From Talinum fruticosum (lineage: Eukaryota; Streptophyta; Magnoliopsida; Caryophyllales; Talinaceae): a DNA stretch of 64,000 bases. Made by a program: the position numbers and the translations under genes. The notes below the pieces were generated by a model. That model was given only the letters and a program-made list of their open reading frames with translations. It made no database searches and was not told where the DNA came from. This document shows, in pieces, positions 45,968 through 57,490 of the stretch. The first letter of the stretch is position 1. Each line of letters begins with the position of its first letter. The stretch spans positions 372,001 through 436,000 of the forward strand of contig JAITYX010000064.1 in NCBI GenBank assembly GCA_021018815.1. Reading direction: 5' to 3'.

Positions 45968-48555
45968 ATGGCCTATAGAACCCCACTTACAATTCTCTTC
46001 TCTTCCTCCATCTCTCTTTCCCTCTTATGGCTTCCTTCCCTACTTCATCCTGCTTCTTCTTCTTCACGGTCTTGGTGGTCATTTGCCGGTATAGCAAATT
46101 CATGTTTTCTACAACCGAATGGACAAACTACACACAAATTCTTAACCATTTTGGATATGGGTGGTCTATGAGGAAGAGATCAGCGATTTGTAAATGACAA
46201 CACATACTAGACCGAGGCTGCCAATAAGGGGTCGTTCTTGGTCGTCTTTAGAGGTGAGGCATCCATAACTCACATGATCGGAAGAGTGAGGATTGTCTCC
46301 GAGGTTGTACCTCGTCTCGAAGCCCTAGTGCTCTACATTGAGGTAACCATACGTCCATCTACATGTGTTTCTTTTCATGTTTAACTCTTTAGAATTTTAT
46401 TTTTGATTAATACGTTAACATAAACCTTTTGTTTTCCTATTTTGTTGTGCATCTTGCAGCACCATTTCTATTGGACATGCTCGGTCCAAATATTACGTCA
46501 TTTATACCCTTATTTACTTAATTTTTGACTCGTAAAATAATATAATTTTAGGATTTTTACTTGTTTTTCTTACTTTTGTATGTAATAAATCAAATCGAGA
46601 CAATAGCAAAAATTTTGAGCAAAAAGGAAGCAAAACGAGGAAGATAATGGTATGCATAGGCAGCGAGTGCAACTTCTACACGGTTATGCAGAAGTCGCAC
46701 GGGTACCGATGCTTGAACTTACACGGCTGTGCGACCTGACCAGAAACTTGCACGAGTACCATGCGAAGTTGCACTAGCCGTGCGATGACCCGATTTCTTT
46801 TTCTACTCTGTTTTTACCAGCTATAAAAAGAAACTTTGGCTCTGATTTTGAGAGCTCGGTTTGGAGGGATTCTAGAGACCTCTTAGGGTTCTTACTTAGT
46901 CAAAATAAAACCCCATTAAGAGGAGATTAGTATAGAGATTTGTACAAGATTTTGGATTCAAGCCTTCAATTTTAGTTCAAGCATAAGTTTTCTCTTTCTC
47001 CTTTTCTTCTTTATTTCATGTTTATTATTTTGGTTGTTCAATTTAGTTTAAAGATTTGATTTTTAAGTTTAGATGTTAATTATTGTTAGAATAATTGTTT
47101 GTTTTCATGTTTGAGTATAATCAATTAGTTTATGTTCTTACTCATGTCGGTTTATGTTACTTTGTTCTTTAGTGTAGTTTTAAGTTTAATTCATATTTAT
47201 ATGTCAATTAGTTGTTAAAGTTGGTTGCTTTGATTGTGATTAGCCTCTCTAATGGCTAATTGATCTTGTTTATGCCTTAACCCACCTAGTTTATTCTTGT
47301 TATTTGGAATTGTTTCTCATGCCCACCACGTGTTCGATGAAATGCTTGAAAGGGTTTTTCATCTTGATTTTTAGGCGGTTGGTCTATCATCTGAAAAGTG
47401 GAGCTAATTTGATAGCGTGGGTATAGAGAATATTTGGAATTTTGGCATGAAAATAGTCCAAATCCTAGTTAGGTCCATAGGTTCCTATTCTTGTAGTATA
47501 ATTGGGCTAACCCCACGAAAGTAAGTGGTTAGAACGATTAGATTAGCTCACGACCCTCAAAAGTGTAGTTTGAGTGGTGCAACCGACCACTCCTAAATAC
47601 TTGCATAGGCGAGGTTTAGACTTGTTTTGATTAGTTAGTTTATTAAGTGGTAAAATCACAAACCGAGTACATTTTTATTACTTTCTAGGTTAGTTTAGTA
47701 TTCATATATGTCTCATATGTGCTGATTCGCCTAAACAGAAAGTTTAAGATAACTCGAGATTTGAAACACAACTCTCTGTAGATACGACTCTTGCTTGCCG
47801 GCTAACTACAACAACGATGTGCACTTACAGTTATAAATTTTAAGACTTAATTCTTCCTAACAAGACATCAATCCCATATGGAACAATTGACGCGACCTTA
47901 TTTGCTCCAGAAGTTAGAAGTTTTCTAACTTCAGAGCAAGCATTAGTTGACTCTGCTCAGATTATTTTGAGCCTCAGGACCAATCTATCAGCTAGTGGTT
48001 CACCAATTATTATCATTGGAGGGTCTTATGCTGGGAGTGAGCATCTAATTAGCTCCATTTCTTATTCTTTTTTCTCTTTCTTCTTTTTCAGTAACACTTC
48101 TTTAAGAATCTTGTTAATATATGTCAACCATATTTTCTTTGCAGTGTTGACGACCTGATTCCGCCTCAAATACCCCCAGATAGCCATAGGAGCCCTCGTG
48201 TATTCGGCGTCGTTGTGTATTTAAAGACATCCCCCTGAAAGTAAATTTTGCTCCATTGTCACCTGAGATTTTGAGGTTAGAGATAAATTTCTATGCTTCA
48301 AATAATTAATTCAAGTATTTTTATGTTACAATTATTGTATAACCATGTGGCTTAAGTCACTTTCTAATCATAATTATTTAGTTTGTGTATTTATTGGTGT
48401 CATTACAATATAACTAATGAAAATTTGTTCTTTCTTTTCGGCTCATAAATTGAAGGTGTACTAACATCATTCATCCATCATGGACTATGATTGACGACAT
48501 TGCTTCATATCCAGATGGTCTTGATCTCTTAACCAAGACTTTATGTCTCTACTAC
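45968..48555 (+). pseudogene. Serine carboxypeptidase S28-like gene, copy 1, disrupted
   Basis: S28 peptidases (Pro-X carboxypeptidase / DPP7 relatives) are secreted or vacuolar and cleave next to proline. Exon 1 (45968-46342) begins with a signal peptide, 'MAYRTPLTILFSSSISLSLL', and leads through frame changes to 'RLEALVLYIE'. Exon 2 starts at 46460 with HHFYWT, is split by a solo LTR, and resumes at 47868 with 'SIPYGTIDATLFAPEVRSFL' and the nucleophile motif 'IIIIGGSYAG' (donor at 48037). Exon 3 (48145-48275) gives 'FRLKYPQIAIGALVYSASL' with TGA in place of the conserved Trp before FRLKYP and two more stops. Exon 4 (about 48456-48555) gives 'PSWTMIDDIASYPDG'. Later exons are absent. It lacks the C-terminal catalytic half and is dead. 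Confidence 0.85.
46478..47862 (+). mobile_element. Solo LTR (Athila-like) inside S28 copy 1
   Basis: Starts TGCTCGGTCCAAATATTACG and follows the LTRs at 15842 and 20104 ('gactcgtaaaataatataatttta', 'ggatttttacttg', 'gttcgatgaaatgcttgaa'). It ends TTCCTAACA. GGACA (46473-46477) and AGACA (47863-47867) flank it as a near-perfect 5-bp duplication. Removing it restores HHFYWTSIPYG in frame. Its promoter-side part holds 'cacggctgtgcgacc' and 'cacgggtacc' motifs at 46690-46735. Confidence 0.8.
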
Positions 48556-48915
48556 GTGAGTATTATTTAATTTTCTCGATCCAAACACTTTCTTTTTTTC
48601 AAAAATGCTATTAACATGTAAATAAAAAATTGTTTATACATGAAAAATACGTGTGCGTAATGTAAAAATATACATATATATGAAAGTACATACTCTAATT
48701 TATGACATATTCGGCATTTGTCTTGTTAATATATTGGTTACTAACACTAGAGGCATATATTGAATTTATTTCAAAGTTTTTGTTTTATGTTAATGTTAAT
48801 TATCATTTAACATTTGAAGCGAGAATTTATTTTGTAGTTTAGTTTTTTCCTCTTATTTTCATTCATATGCTTTTCTAGTTAATTATTTATGAGATCCAAT
48901 TAGACTTACTGTAGG
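48556..48915. other. AT-rich DNA; no gene recognised
   Basis: Follows the last recognisable S28 exon. If the remaining exons were once here they are no longer visible. Confidence 0.4.
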
Positions 48916-50640
48916 AACTACAACCCGTTCCCCTAGGAAAAGCGGATCGAGTGTTTCCCCATGAATGCCGGCTCTCTGATTTTATTAAGATTTTTTGAAA
49001 GTTGATTTTTGAAATTTCATTTGAAAAGTGGAGTGTGCCTCTTATTAAGATTATTTATTTTTAAAATCTGATTTGAAAGCAGTTTAGGTGAAAGTGTGAG
49101 TGGCGATTTTTATTAATCACTTTATTTTAAAAATTGACTTTTTATAGAAATCCCAAGATGTTATTTCAAAGTTAGGAAAGCAGAAAAAATAAAAGCTATA
49201 TTTTGCCGCAAAGCGATCGAGGCGAGCCCAACCATTAGCCGGCGTCGACGTCAGCCAGCACCAACCAAAAGCTGGCGCCGGCTATAGGGCTGTGATTGAT
49301 AAATCGGTCTCGAACTTATAACTTCAGCTATCGGAATGGAGCCCAAATTTCACCATTTTCAACGCGAAATGCCAAGAAGCAAATAGAGAAATAAAACCGA
49401 AAATAGGGAGTCGCCGAGTGAGTTTTAGGAAATAACAAAAATACAAAAAATACTCTTACAATCTTAGTATGGAAAGATTAAGCTTAAAAAGGTTTTGAAA
49501 GAGACTCCATTGGTCTTTAAATTGAGAATCCATTGTTCGGGGATGAAGGTATAAAACAGAGAGAGATGTTCTCCATTTTTCCCGTCAACACACCATCTTT
49601 ACTAATCAAAATCGTGAGTTTAAAAATTGTATTTAATAGTCAAGCGAGACAACATGCGATGTACGGAAAGTTAAAGCAAAAAAAATGCTAGGAAAGCGAT
49701 AAACATGCAAATTATAAAGCGATAAAGAAAGCGAAAAGAAAATTAAAAATTACGAGTGTGCGGGGAGGAATTAAAAGCAATTACATCTCCAAAACCACAA
49801 TATGGAAAGCGATAAATAACTAATATTAGATAAATCACAAACACAAACTCCGAGGATGGTGGAAGTGTGCCCTCGGAGTTGACCCACCGGCTATCTTGAA
49901 TCACGATCTAACTTTAGCGAGTGACGAGTAGGGTGATAGTAAGCAAAAACGCAAAAGAAGGCCTTTTTGTGAGAGGTTTAGAAAGGGAGTAGTGTTTGTG
50001 GAGAGAGTAGAATGGAGAGAAGAAAGAGTGAGATAATTCAGCAGACTTGGGGGAATTTTCAAGCGCTCACGAGTGCATAGAGGTGTGTGAAATGTGGGGA
50101 GGCCCTCTATTTATATTAAATTTTAGGTCACGAAAAAGCAACCTAAATCATCACTTTAGCCATCGAAGTTGGTTGAATCGGGCTCGGATTTGCCGAAGAT
50201 GATAAAGGAAAAAGAAGCTGGATATTCCCCTAAGCCGGAGGATCCGACCTGGAGGGCCGAGTAACGCATCGTCGGTCTCAAATGATGTCGTACGGACGTC
50301 TCGGGTTGCATGCCTCGCTTGGCCGCTAAGAATGAAACAAAATGTTGCATTTTTGCGTAGACAGGAGAAAACCAATGTTGGTTTTGTGACTTTCCATTTT
50401 GGAAACTTTCTAATTTTGGAAAGTTTCTATTTTTAGAAGGCTTTTTTTGTGCGGATTGGCTTTTGTCGAATACGGCTTCCGCCACTCTACTTTAATCCGA
50501 TCTTGACCTAAGCATGCAAACGAGACTAGGTTTTCATCGGTGGGCCAACAAAAATAAATAAAAGAGACAAGGATGACACTTTTTAGTTGTCTACACTTAA
50601 TCATTAGACCCTTGAACTCTATATACGATCTAAAGATTGT
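48916..50640 (-). repeat. LTR-like noncoding DNA, family undetermined
   Basis: Contains 'gggagtcgccgagtgagttttaggaaat' style sequence (49405-49435), of the kind found near the ends of Tat/Ogre-type LTR elements, and GC-richer 'ccggcgtcgacg' and 'ctggcgccggc' at 49240-49285. 'gattttattaagattttttgaaag' type sequence is repeated in 48975-49100. No coding domain was recognised. Orientation and limits are uncertain. Confidence 0.35.
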
Positions 50641-50934
50641 TTAGTTTGTATGCTCATATTCACGGCCCAATACAATGGCTGGCATAACCATTGGATAAAC
50701 AACATCTAAGAGCCGATCGTCGAAGCTTCGAACAACCCCGTAGAAAGTGTAGCCCGAGCGTTCCTTGCTATTAATGAAGGCAAATTATGTGTTTGTGTCA
50801 ACTCCACAGGTGATGCCACTCTGTACATTGTTTTGGATACTGATTCATTAAAGGCGTGGCAATGGCACAAAAAACACAACTAAATTTGAACTCTAATATC
50901 AATTTTAATTATTTATCTTAATCAATAAAAATAA
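50641..50934. other. Intergenic; nothing recognised
   Basis: Lies just outside the left arm of the S28 palindrome. No gene seen. Confidence 0.4.
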
Positions 50935-51040
50935 TTACTCCTCACTTCTAATACATCTGCGCTCCCCTTCCCCTAAGGCTTCTAGTTACTTCTCCTTGAC
51001 ACTTATTAGGCTTTATTTCCTCTCCCTATTCTTGTTTCCA

Positions 51041-51291
51041 TGTGCCACCCATTGTACCCCTAAATCTATACTACACACAACCACTTAACCACCTCGAGTT
51101 GGAGGTCCACTCGACAACACCGCATTCCAACAAAGGTACATGGTCGACGACACCTTTTGGACTAGAGTTGAGAAGGGAGGCCCTCTTATGGTTTATTTCA
51201 AAGGGAAGCACCCATCAACAGCTCAATCGAGTGAGTTAGAATTATCAAAGAGGTCGCTCCTCACCTTAGAGCCCTAGTGCATTACATAGAG
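51041..51291 (+). pseudogene. S28-like gene fragment, copy 2, exon 1 only
   Basis: Reads 'LYYTQPLNHLELGG'-like sequence in shifting frames, then 'NATFQQRYMVDDTFWTRVEK' and 'GGPLMVYFKGK'. It ends at a donor 'ATAGAG|GTAATA'. No exon 2 follows; the promoter of copy 3 begins after about 400 bp. Its mirror image is copy 5. Confidence 0.8.
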
Positions 51292-52314
51292 GTAATAATA
51301 CGTCCACCTGTATGTTAACTCATGTTTATCTTAGTTTCAATTTTTATATTTGCTTGTTTTTCGTCGGTGGGCTTGGTATTAGTCTTCTCGGGTTGAAACC
51401 GGGTCACCTAAACATTCATGACGTGATTTCCCCTTTTTTGGATGATTAGTTCCATTGTCGGTGGGTTGTGGAATTGCCATTTAATTTGCATGGAATTTAA
51501 GTATGTGTTAATTGTCTATAGCTCAAAATATTTTTTTTCTTTTTTTCTAGATAAAGAGTAGTCAGAATAATGAATGTTTAAATTTTCTTATCACCAATAT
51601 TACTATTATTGTAAATTTATTGACTTTTCATAAATTCAAATGAGGCCTTTAATTTGGTGATTAGATATTCATAATATATTTTTTTCTTAAGCAATGTTCT
51701 CATTTTCTTGTATATGAGGTTGCTCCTCATCTTGGAATCTTACTAATTTATATTAAGATAATCATGAATGTAAATTAACACCACTTACCAAACATTGAAC
51801 ATGCTAACATATGTATATAATGCATGTGCAATATATCATCAATGTATGTTACAATTGTTGAATTGAAATTTGACAAAAAGAAGATACTTATCTTGTGAAC
51901 TAGTTAAAAATGGAAACTCTTAGCCGCAAATAAAAATCACATCATCCTAGAACCATAATACGATTAATTAATTAATATCATTTTTTACTAATCAATCATT
52001 CTCCCAAAAACGGTAAAGGTTAAAGTTATGCATGGATGAATAAAAGGATCCATCCATAGACCTGACCGGATGTCGTGAACAAAACAAAAACAAAGTTGGT
52101 TTTTAGTAGTCGTTCATGAGACCTTGAGTTCCCATGTTCTAGCTTATAAATATGTTTGGTTCTCATGCACATTTATCTCCTGCATTTCTCTTCTTCTACT
52201 ACTACTTTCAAATTTCGTTATTTATTAATACATAAAACAATTAAATAATTATCTAAAATAAAGAGAAAATTAACTAACTTCATAAAAAAAAAAGAACAAT
52301 AATAATAGGCATCT

Positions 52315-52323
52315 CTATATAAA
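52315..52323 (+). promoter_or_regulatory. TATA box of S28 copy 3
   Basis: CTCTATATAAACCTCTTCC about 80 bases before the exon-1 reading; the mirror sequence upstream of copy 4 has decayed (TTTATGTAGAG on the + strand at 55081). Confidence 0.5.
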
Positions 52324-52394
52324 CCTCTTCCATATCTCATCTAGTCCCCCACATCTCTCTCTATCAAGAAGGATCAACTTTTTCCCTCTCCCTA

Positions 52395-53601
52395 TTTTTA
52401 TTTCCATTTGTCATCCATTGTGCCCTCCAAAACCTATATTACACACAATTACTTAACCACCTCAACGTGGGAGGTCTACTCGACAACGCCACATTCCAAC
52501 AAAGGTACGTGGTTGACAACACATTTTGAGCCGGAGCTGAGAAGGGAGCCCCTCTCCTGGCTTTTATCGAAGGGAGACACCCATCAACGGCTCAATAGGG
52601 CAAATTGGGGTGATCAATGAGGCCGCTCCTAGCCTTGCAGCCCTTGTGGTATACATTGAGGTAAATTTCTAATTTTTTTTTTTATCCAAACTTTTAATTT
52701 TGCAAAACTTAGCAAAGTTCAACGATAAGCTTAAATTATTGTGGTAGTAGTTAAGCTTAAAGTGTTAATGATTTTAACATTGTATTCATTAACAATAGTA
52801 TGATAGGTCTATATTACTCCCTAGTACAATGTACTTTTTTAATGAATCATTAACATTCCTTCTCTTTGTATCGATTCTATGGGGAGTCGGTTCACTATGG
52901 ATCGATAGACAATGCTTTATTTTATCCGGCGATCCGAAGCTATCTCTTCATGAAATAGGCATTGTCTGATTTTGCCGAGATTATCTTGGCTGTCAAGGTA
53001 AGAGTTTCGGCAACAAGCTCATCGGTTATCGTAATAGGAGGCTCGTGTATTGGAAGTAAGTAATTAGCATCGAATTAAATTTGTTTTAGTCTGATTTCTT
53101 TTTTATTCAATATTTACTATCGAAAATTGATATTGTCCTTCATCAATTGTGGTGTTGACAACATGGTTCTGTCTAAAATATCCGCACATAGCCGTTGGAG
53201 CACTAGCCTTGTCCAGCCCCATCTTTTTATTTGAGAATGTTTCCCAGGAAGAGGACTATTGTGCCATAGTGACTAGAGATTTTGAGGTGAGACTTTTTTG
53301 AAATTTAATTTTATTCATTATTAATGTGAAACTACTTGGACATAAAAAAATTTTTAATTCTATTTATATTTGTTTTTTTGGGGGAAGGGAGGTAAACACA
53401 TATATTATTAAATAATTTCTATTAATTTTATTCGTTAATGCATTGATAATTTCGTGGACTTATCTAATTAAATAAATTTTGTTTTTCTCTTATTTTTGTA
53501 GTAAGTGAACAACAATTGTTCTAAAGCAATTCGTAAATCATGGAATATGTTTGACGAAATTGCTCCCTTGGTATGTTGACCAAGACGCTTAACACCTGTA
53601 G
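52395..53601 (+). pseudogene. S28-like gene fragment, copy 3, exons 1-4
   Basis: Exon 1 (about 52395-52660) has 'NATFQQRYVVDNTF' after a frameshift and ends at GAG|GTAAAT. Exon 2 (about 52868-53055) reads 'RFYGESVHYGSIDNALFYPA', a stop, then 'ALSDFAEIILAVKV' and 'VIVIGGSCIG', where the nucleophile motif GGSYGG has Cys for Tyr. Its acceptor AG is lost (GTAT) while the donor GTAAGT is good. Exon 3 (53153-53286) gives 'FCLKYPHIAVGALALSSPIF' and 'EEDYCAIVTRDFE' with acceptor TAG changed to TGG. Exon 4 (53502-53601) gives 'NNNCSKAIRKSWNMFDEIA'. The gene stops there, about half the family length. Not functional. Confidence 0.85.
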
Positions 53602-53640
53602 GTATAAGTTCGTATTTTTCTTTGTTAGTTTTTAAAATTT

Positions 53641-53684
53641 TTTAATGGAATATAGAGAGGGGACAATTACCATCAATGCCTTAC
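53641..53684. other. Centre of the inverted repeat
   Basis: About 45 bases between the two arms with no clear symmetry. Both arms end just past exon 4 of an S28 copy. Confidence 0.6.
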
Positions 53685-53702
53685 AAAACTATGAATTTAT
53701 AC

Positions 53703-54998
53703 CTACATGTGTTGAATCTATTGGTCAACATATCAAAACCATTTGGAGGTAGAGCGATTTCCTCAATCATATTCCACGAATTAATGAATTGCATCAGAAC
53801 ATTTTTTATTCACTTGCTATAAAAATAGAATAAAATAAAATTATTTGGTTAGAAGAGTCCACGATATTATCCATGTATTAACAAATAAATTAACAGAAAT
53901 TATTTAATGACATATGTTTCACCTCTACCTTCCAAAAAAAAATATAAATAGAATTAAAAATAATTTCATGTCCAACTAGTTGCACATTAATAATAAATAA
54001 AAATAAATTTTAAAAGAATATGCTTATAAAATTGGAGATGTCTCACCTCAAAATCCCTAGTAACTATGACACAATAGTCCTCATTCGGAAAAACATCCTT
54101 AAATAAAAGGACGAGGTGGGCGAGGTTAGTGTTCAAACCGCTATGTGTAGATATTTTAGGAGGAACCATGCCGCCAACACTACAATTGATTAAGAACAAT
54201 ATCAATTCTCAATTGTTAATATTTAATAAAAAATAAATCAAACTAAGACACTAATTACTTACTGCCAGCATACGAGCTTTATATCACGATAGTCTTGCCA
54301 AAACGCTTACCTTGACAACCAAGATAATCTTGGCAAAATCGGCCAAGACCTCTTCCGTGGAGAGGTAGCTTCGGACTGCCGGTGAAAATAAAGCAGTGTC
54401 TATTGATCCATAGGGAACCGACTCCCCATAAAATCGATGATACAAAAAAAAGAGAGAATGTTAATGAAGATTGACCCAAACAAAGTACACTCTATATAAG
54501 GGACCTATCACACTACTTGTTAGTGAATACAATGCTAAAATAATTAACACTCTAAGCTTAACTACTTCTACACTAATTTGAGCAACTATTCTTAAGCAAC
54601 TGTTAAATTATAAATATATAACTAACCGATTATAAATATAATGCTAAAATAATTACAACTCTTTAAGCTTATTGTTAAACTCTGTTAGGTTTTACAAAAT
54701 TCGAAATTTGGATTTAAAAAATGAGAAATTTACCTTAATGTATACGATAACGGCTCCAAGACGAGAAACTACCTCATTGATAACTCCAACTTGCGCAATC
54801 ATGTCATCGATGGGTGACTCCCCTCAAAAAAAAAACCAAGAGATGACCTCCCTTCTCATCTCCGACCCAAAAGGTGTTGTCGACCACGTACCTTTGTTGG
54901 AATGTGGCGTTGTCGAGTGGACCTCCAATCCCAAGGTGGTTAAGTGGTTGTGTGTAACATAAGTTTTGGAGGGCACAATGGGTGGCAAATGGAAACAA
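53703..54998 (-). pseudogene. S28-like gene fragment, copy 4, exons 1-4
   Basis: Exon 1 (54998-54734) is open for 64 codons from 'MFPFATHCALQNLCYTQPLN' through 'NATFQQRYVVDNTFWVGDEK'. It is the best preserved exon 1 of the family here. Exon 2 (54439-54263) reads HRFYGESVPYGSID in a composite of frames; its acceptor shows the same GTAT in place of AG as copy 3. Exon 3 (54179-54047) keeps a good acceptor, 'AAWFLLKYLHIAV', a stop, and 'NEDYCVIVTRDFE' after a frameshift. Exon 4 (53816-53703) reads 'SWNMIEEIALPPNGFDML'-like sequence with stops. It is convergent with copy 3 across the palindrome centre. Confidence 0.85.
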
Positions 54999-55660
54999 GA
55001 ATAGGGAGAGAGAGAAACAAAAGTCTATCCTCCTTGATAGAGAGAGAAAGATGTGGGGGATTGGATGAAATATTGAAGAGGTTTATGTAGAGATGCTATT
55101 ATTATTGTTCTTTTTTAAGAAGTTAATTAATTTTCTCTTTATTTTCGATAATTTATGTATTTGTTTTATATATTAGATGAATAACAAAATTGAAAGTAGT
55201 AGTAGAAGAAGAGAAATGAAGGAGATTAACGTGCATAAAAACCAAACATATTTGCATGCTTCCATAGTAGCTTGACACCTTTGTCATTTAGGAGGAAGAT
55301 TGATTAGTGATAAAGTGATGTTAATTAAATAATTATTCATATTATGATTCTAGAATGATGTCATTTTTATTTGCCGCTAAGACTTTTCATTTTTTACTAG
55401 TTCACAAGATAAGTATGTTCTTTTTATCAAATTTCAATTCCACAATTGAACATACATTGATGATATATTGCACATGCATTACATATATGTTAATTAACAT
55501 TCAAGATTATCTCAATATACATTGGTACGATTCCAAGATGAGGATAGACTAAGATAAACCCGAGAAGATCAATACTGAGCCCAAACAACGAAAAACAAGC
55601 AAATATAAAAATTGAAACTAAGATAAACATGAGTTAACATGTAGGTGGACATATTGTAAC

Positions 55661-55913
55661 CTCTATGTAGAACACTAGAGCTCCAAGGTGAGGAGCAGCC
55701 TCGTTAATAACTCCAACTCGCCGGATTGAGTCGTTGATGTGTGCTTCCCTCAGAAATAAACCAAGAAAGGGTCTCCCTTCTCACTTCCAGCTCAAAAGGT
55801 GTCATCGACCACATATTTTTGTTTGAACGTGGCATTGTCGAGTGGACTTCCAACTCCGAGATGGTTAAGTGGTTGTGTGTAGTATAGGTTTTGGAGGGTA
55901 CAATGGGTGGCAA
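55661..55913 (-). pseudogene. S28-like gene fragment, copy 5, exon 1 only
   Basis: Reads 'MPPIVPSKTYTTHNHL' and then the same exon-1 segment in another frame, ending at GAG|GTTACA. Mirror of copy 2. Its upstream region (56030-56340) is present here but not next to copy 2. Confidence 0.8.
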
Positions 55914-56029
55914 ATAGAAACAAGAATTGGGAGGAGAAAAAAAGCCTAATGAGTGTCATGGAGGAGTAATTAGAAGCCTTGGGGAGGGGAGTGAAGATAT
56001 ATTTAGAAGGGGAGGGAGTGCTAAGTGTA

Positions 56030-56340
56030 ATATATCCTTCTTGATATAGAGAGAGATGTGGAGGATTGGATGGGATATGAAAAAGGTTTATATAAAGATA
56101 TTTATTATTATTGTTTGTTTTCTTTTTATAAAGTTAATTAATTTTCTCTTTATTTTAGACAATTTATTTAATTATTTGATGTATTGGATGAATAACAAAA
56201 TTGGAAGTAGTAGTAGAAGGTATACATGCATGAAAACCATCACACATTTGTATGCATCCATACATAGCTTTTCACCTTTGTCATTTTGGGAGGTAGATTG
56301 ACGAGTAAGGAAATGATATTAATTAATTAATCGGATGAGG
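56030..56340 (-). repeat. S28 promoter region, direct repeat of 55040-55330
   Basis: Shares 'gagagagatgtgg.ggattgg', 'aagttaattaattttctctttatttt' and 'attgg(a)agtagtagtagaag' with the region upstream of copy 4, in the same orientation. On the minus strand it includes a TATA-like CTTTATATAAACC at 56084-56096. Shows that whole units (promoter plus exon 1) were duplicated. Confidence 0.75.
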
Positions 56341-56482
56341 ATCATTTGAGAAGTAAATTATGAAATTAAACAATACTTTTTAAAAAAATTAATCCACTTT
56401 GAACTTAAATGGAATTACTTTGTATTAATGATAAAAGAATTTATTATGCTGGCCATACATGGCTACATTTTGAGAAAATAAA

Positions 56483-57490
56483 CAATTAAAATAAAACCAT
56501 ATTTTTTAATTACTTTGGCTATTTTGGGGAGAATAATTAAAAGCTTACACTTACTTGAGTACAATGTAAATTTACTATTTTATATTTGGAGGTAAATAAT
56601 TAAAATAAAACCGTGCTCTTTTAGTTACTTTGGTCATTTTGGGGAGAATATTTTAAAGCTTACACTTACTTGAATACAATGTAAATTTACTATTTCATAT
56701 TGGGAGATAAATAATTAAAATAAAGTCATGCTCTTTTAATTACTTTGACCATTTTGGGGAGAATAATTCAAAGTTTGTACTTAACTTAGTCAATGAAAAT
56801 TTATCATTTTATATTGGTAGATAAGTAATTAAAATAAATCCATACTTTTTATTTACTTTTAACAATTTTGAGGAAAATACTTCAAAGCTTACATTTACTG
56901 TTTACTTTCTATTTTCAAGTTGAACTTTGATGTCTCCTTTCACACCCCGTAGGCCCATAATATAAGTTAAGAAATTGGGCCAAGTTTCATTCCATGTGTC
57001 CAACCATCCATTAGCCTAAGACCAGACTATGTCTGATCTCAGGATACAATATCCTCATTGTGAATTTGATCGATTATGAAGTGAGTCTCAGCGAGTCAAG
57101 CTCAAGTTTACAATTTCCTTAGCCAAGTAGATTGCTATTACATATGTATTATTAGGTAAATAAATAATTAAAATAAAACCATGCTCTTTTAATTATTTTT
57201 GACATTTTTTGGAGAATAATTCAACGTTTACACTTAACTTGCCAATGTAAATTTACCATTGCATATTGGGTACACAAATAATTAAAATAAATCTATGTTC
57301 TTGTTGTTATTTTGACCCTTTTTAGGGAGAATATTTCAAAGCTTACATATACCCATTTTACCTTCTATTTTCAAGCTCGATTATGATGTCATCTTTCATA
57401 TTTCTTTTCAAATGAGCCCATTATATAAGCTGAGAAGTTGGGCCAAGTTTCACTCTGGGTGGCCCAACCGTCCAGTAGCCAACTGCCAAA
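56483..57490 (+). repeat. Tandem repeat of about 115 bp in two blocks
   Basis: Units begin 'aattaaaataaaacc' at 56483, 56598, 56712, 56827, and again at 57166 and 57280; the periods are 115, 114, 115 and 114. Each unit continues 'tttggggagaata...agcttacacttac...aatgtaaattta'. After each block comes a shared tail ('agttgggccaagtttcact', at about 56965 and 57433), so a larger segment has itself been duplicated. No coding. Confidence 0.8.

Larger units (their letters stand above)
50935..53640 (+). repeat. Left arm of a large imperfect inverted repeat
   Basis: Matches the reverse complement of about 53685-56010 over its whole length: exon-1 fragment, promoter region, then a four-exon S28 copy. 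A block of about 320 bp (51395-51715) is present here but missing in the right arm. The arms meet around a spacer of roughly 45 bp near 53660. Confidence 0.85.
53685..56010 (-). repeat. Right arm of the large imperfect inverted repeat
   Basis: Mirror of 50935-53640 without the 320-bp block. Arms differ by many substitutions, so the inversion is not recent. Confidence 0.85.
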
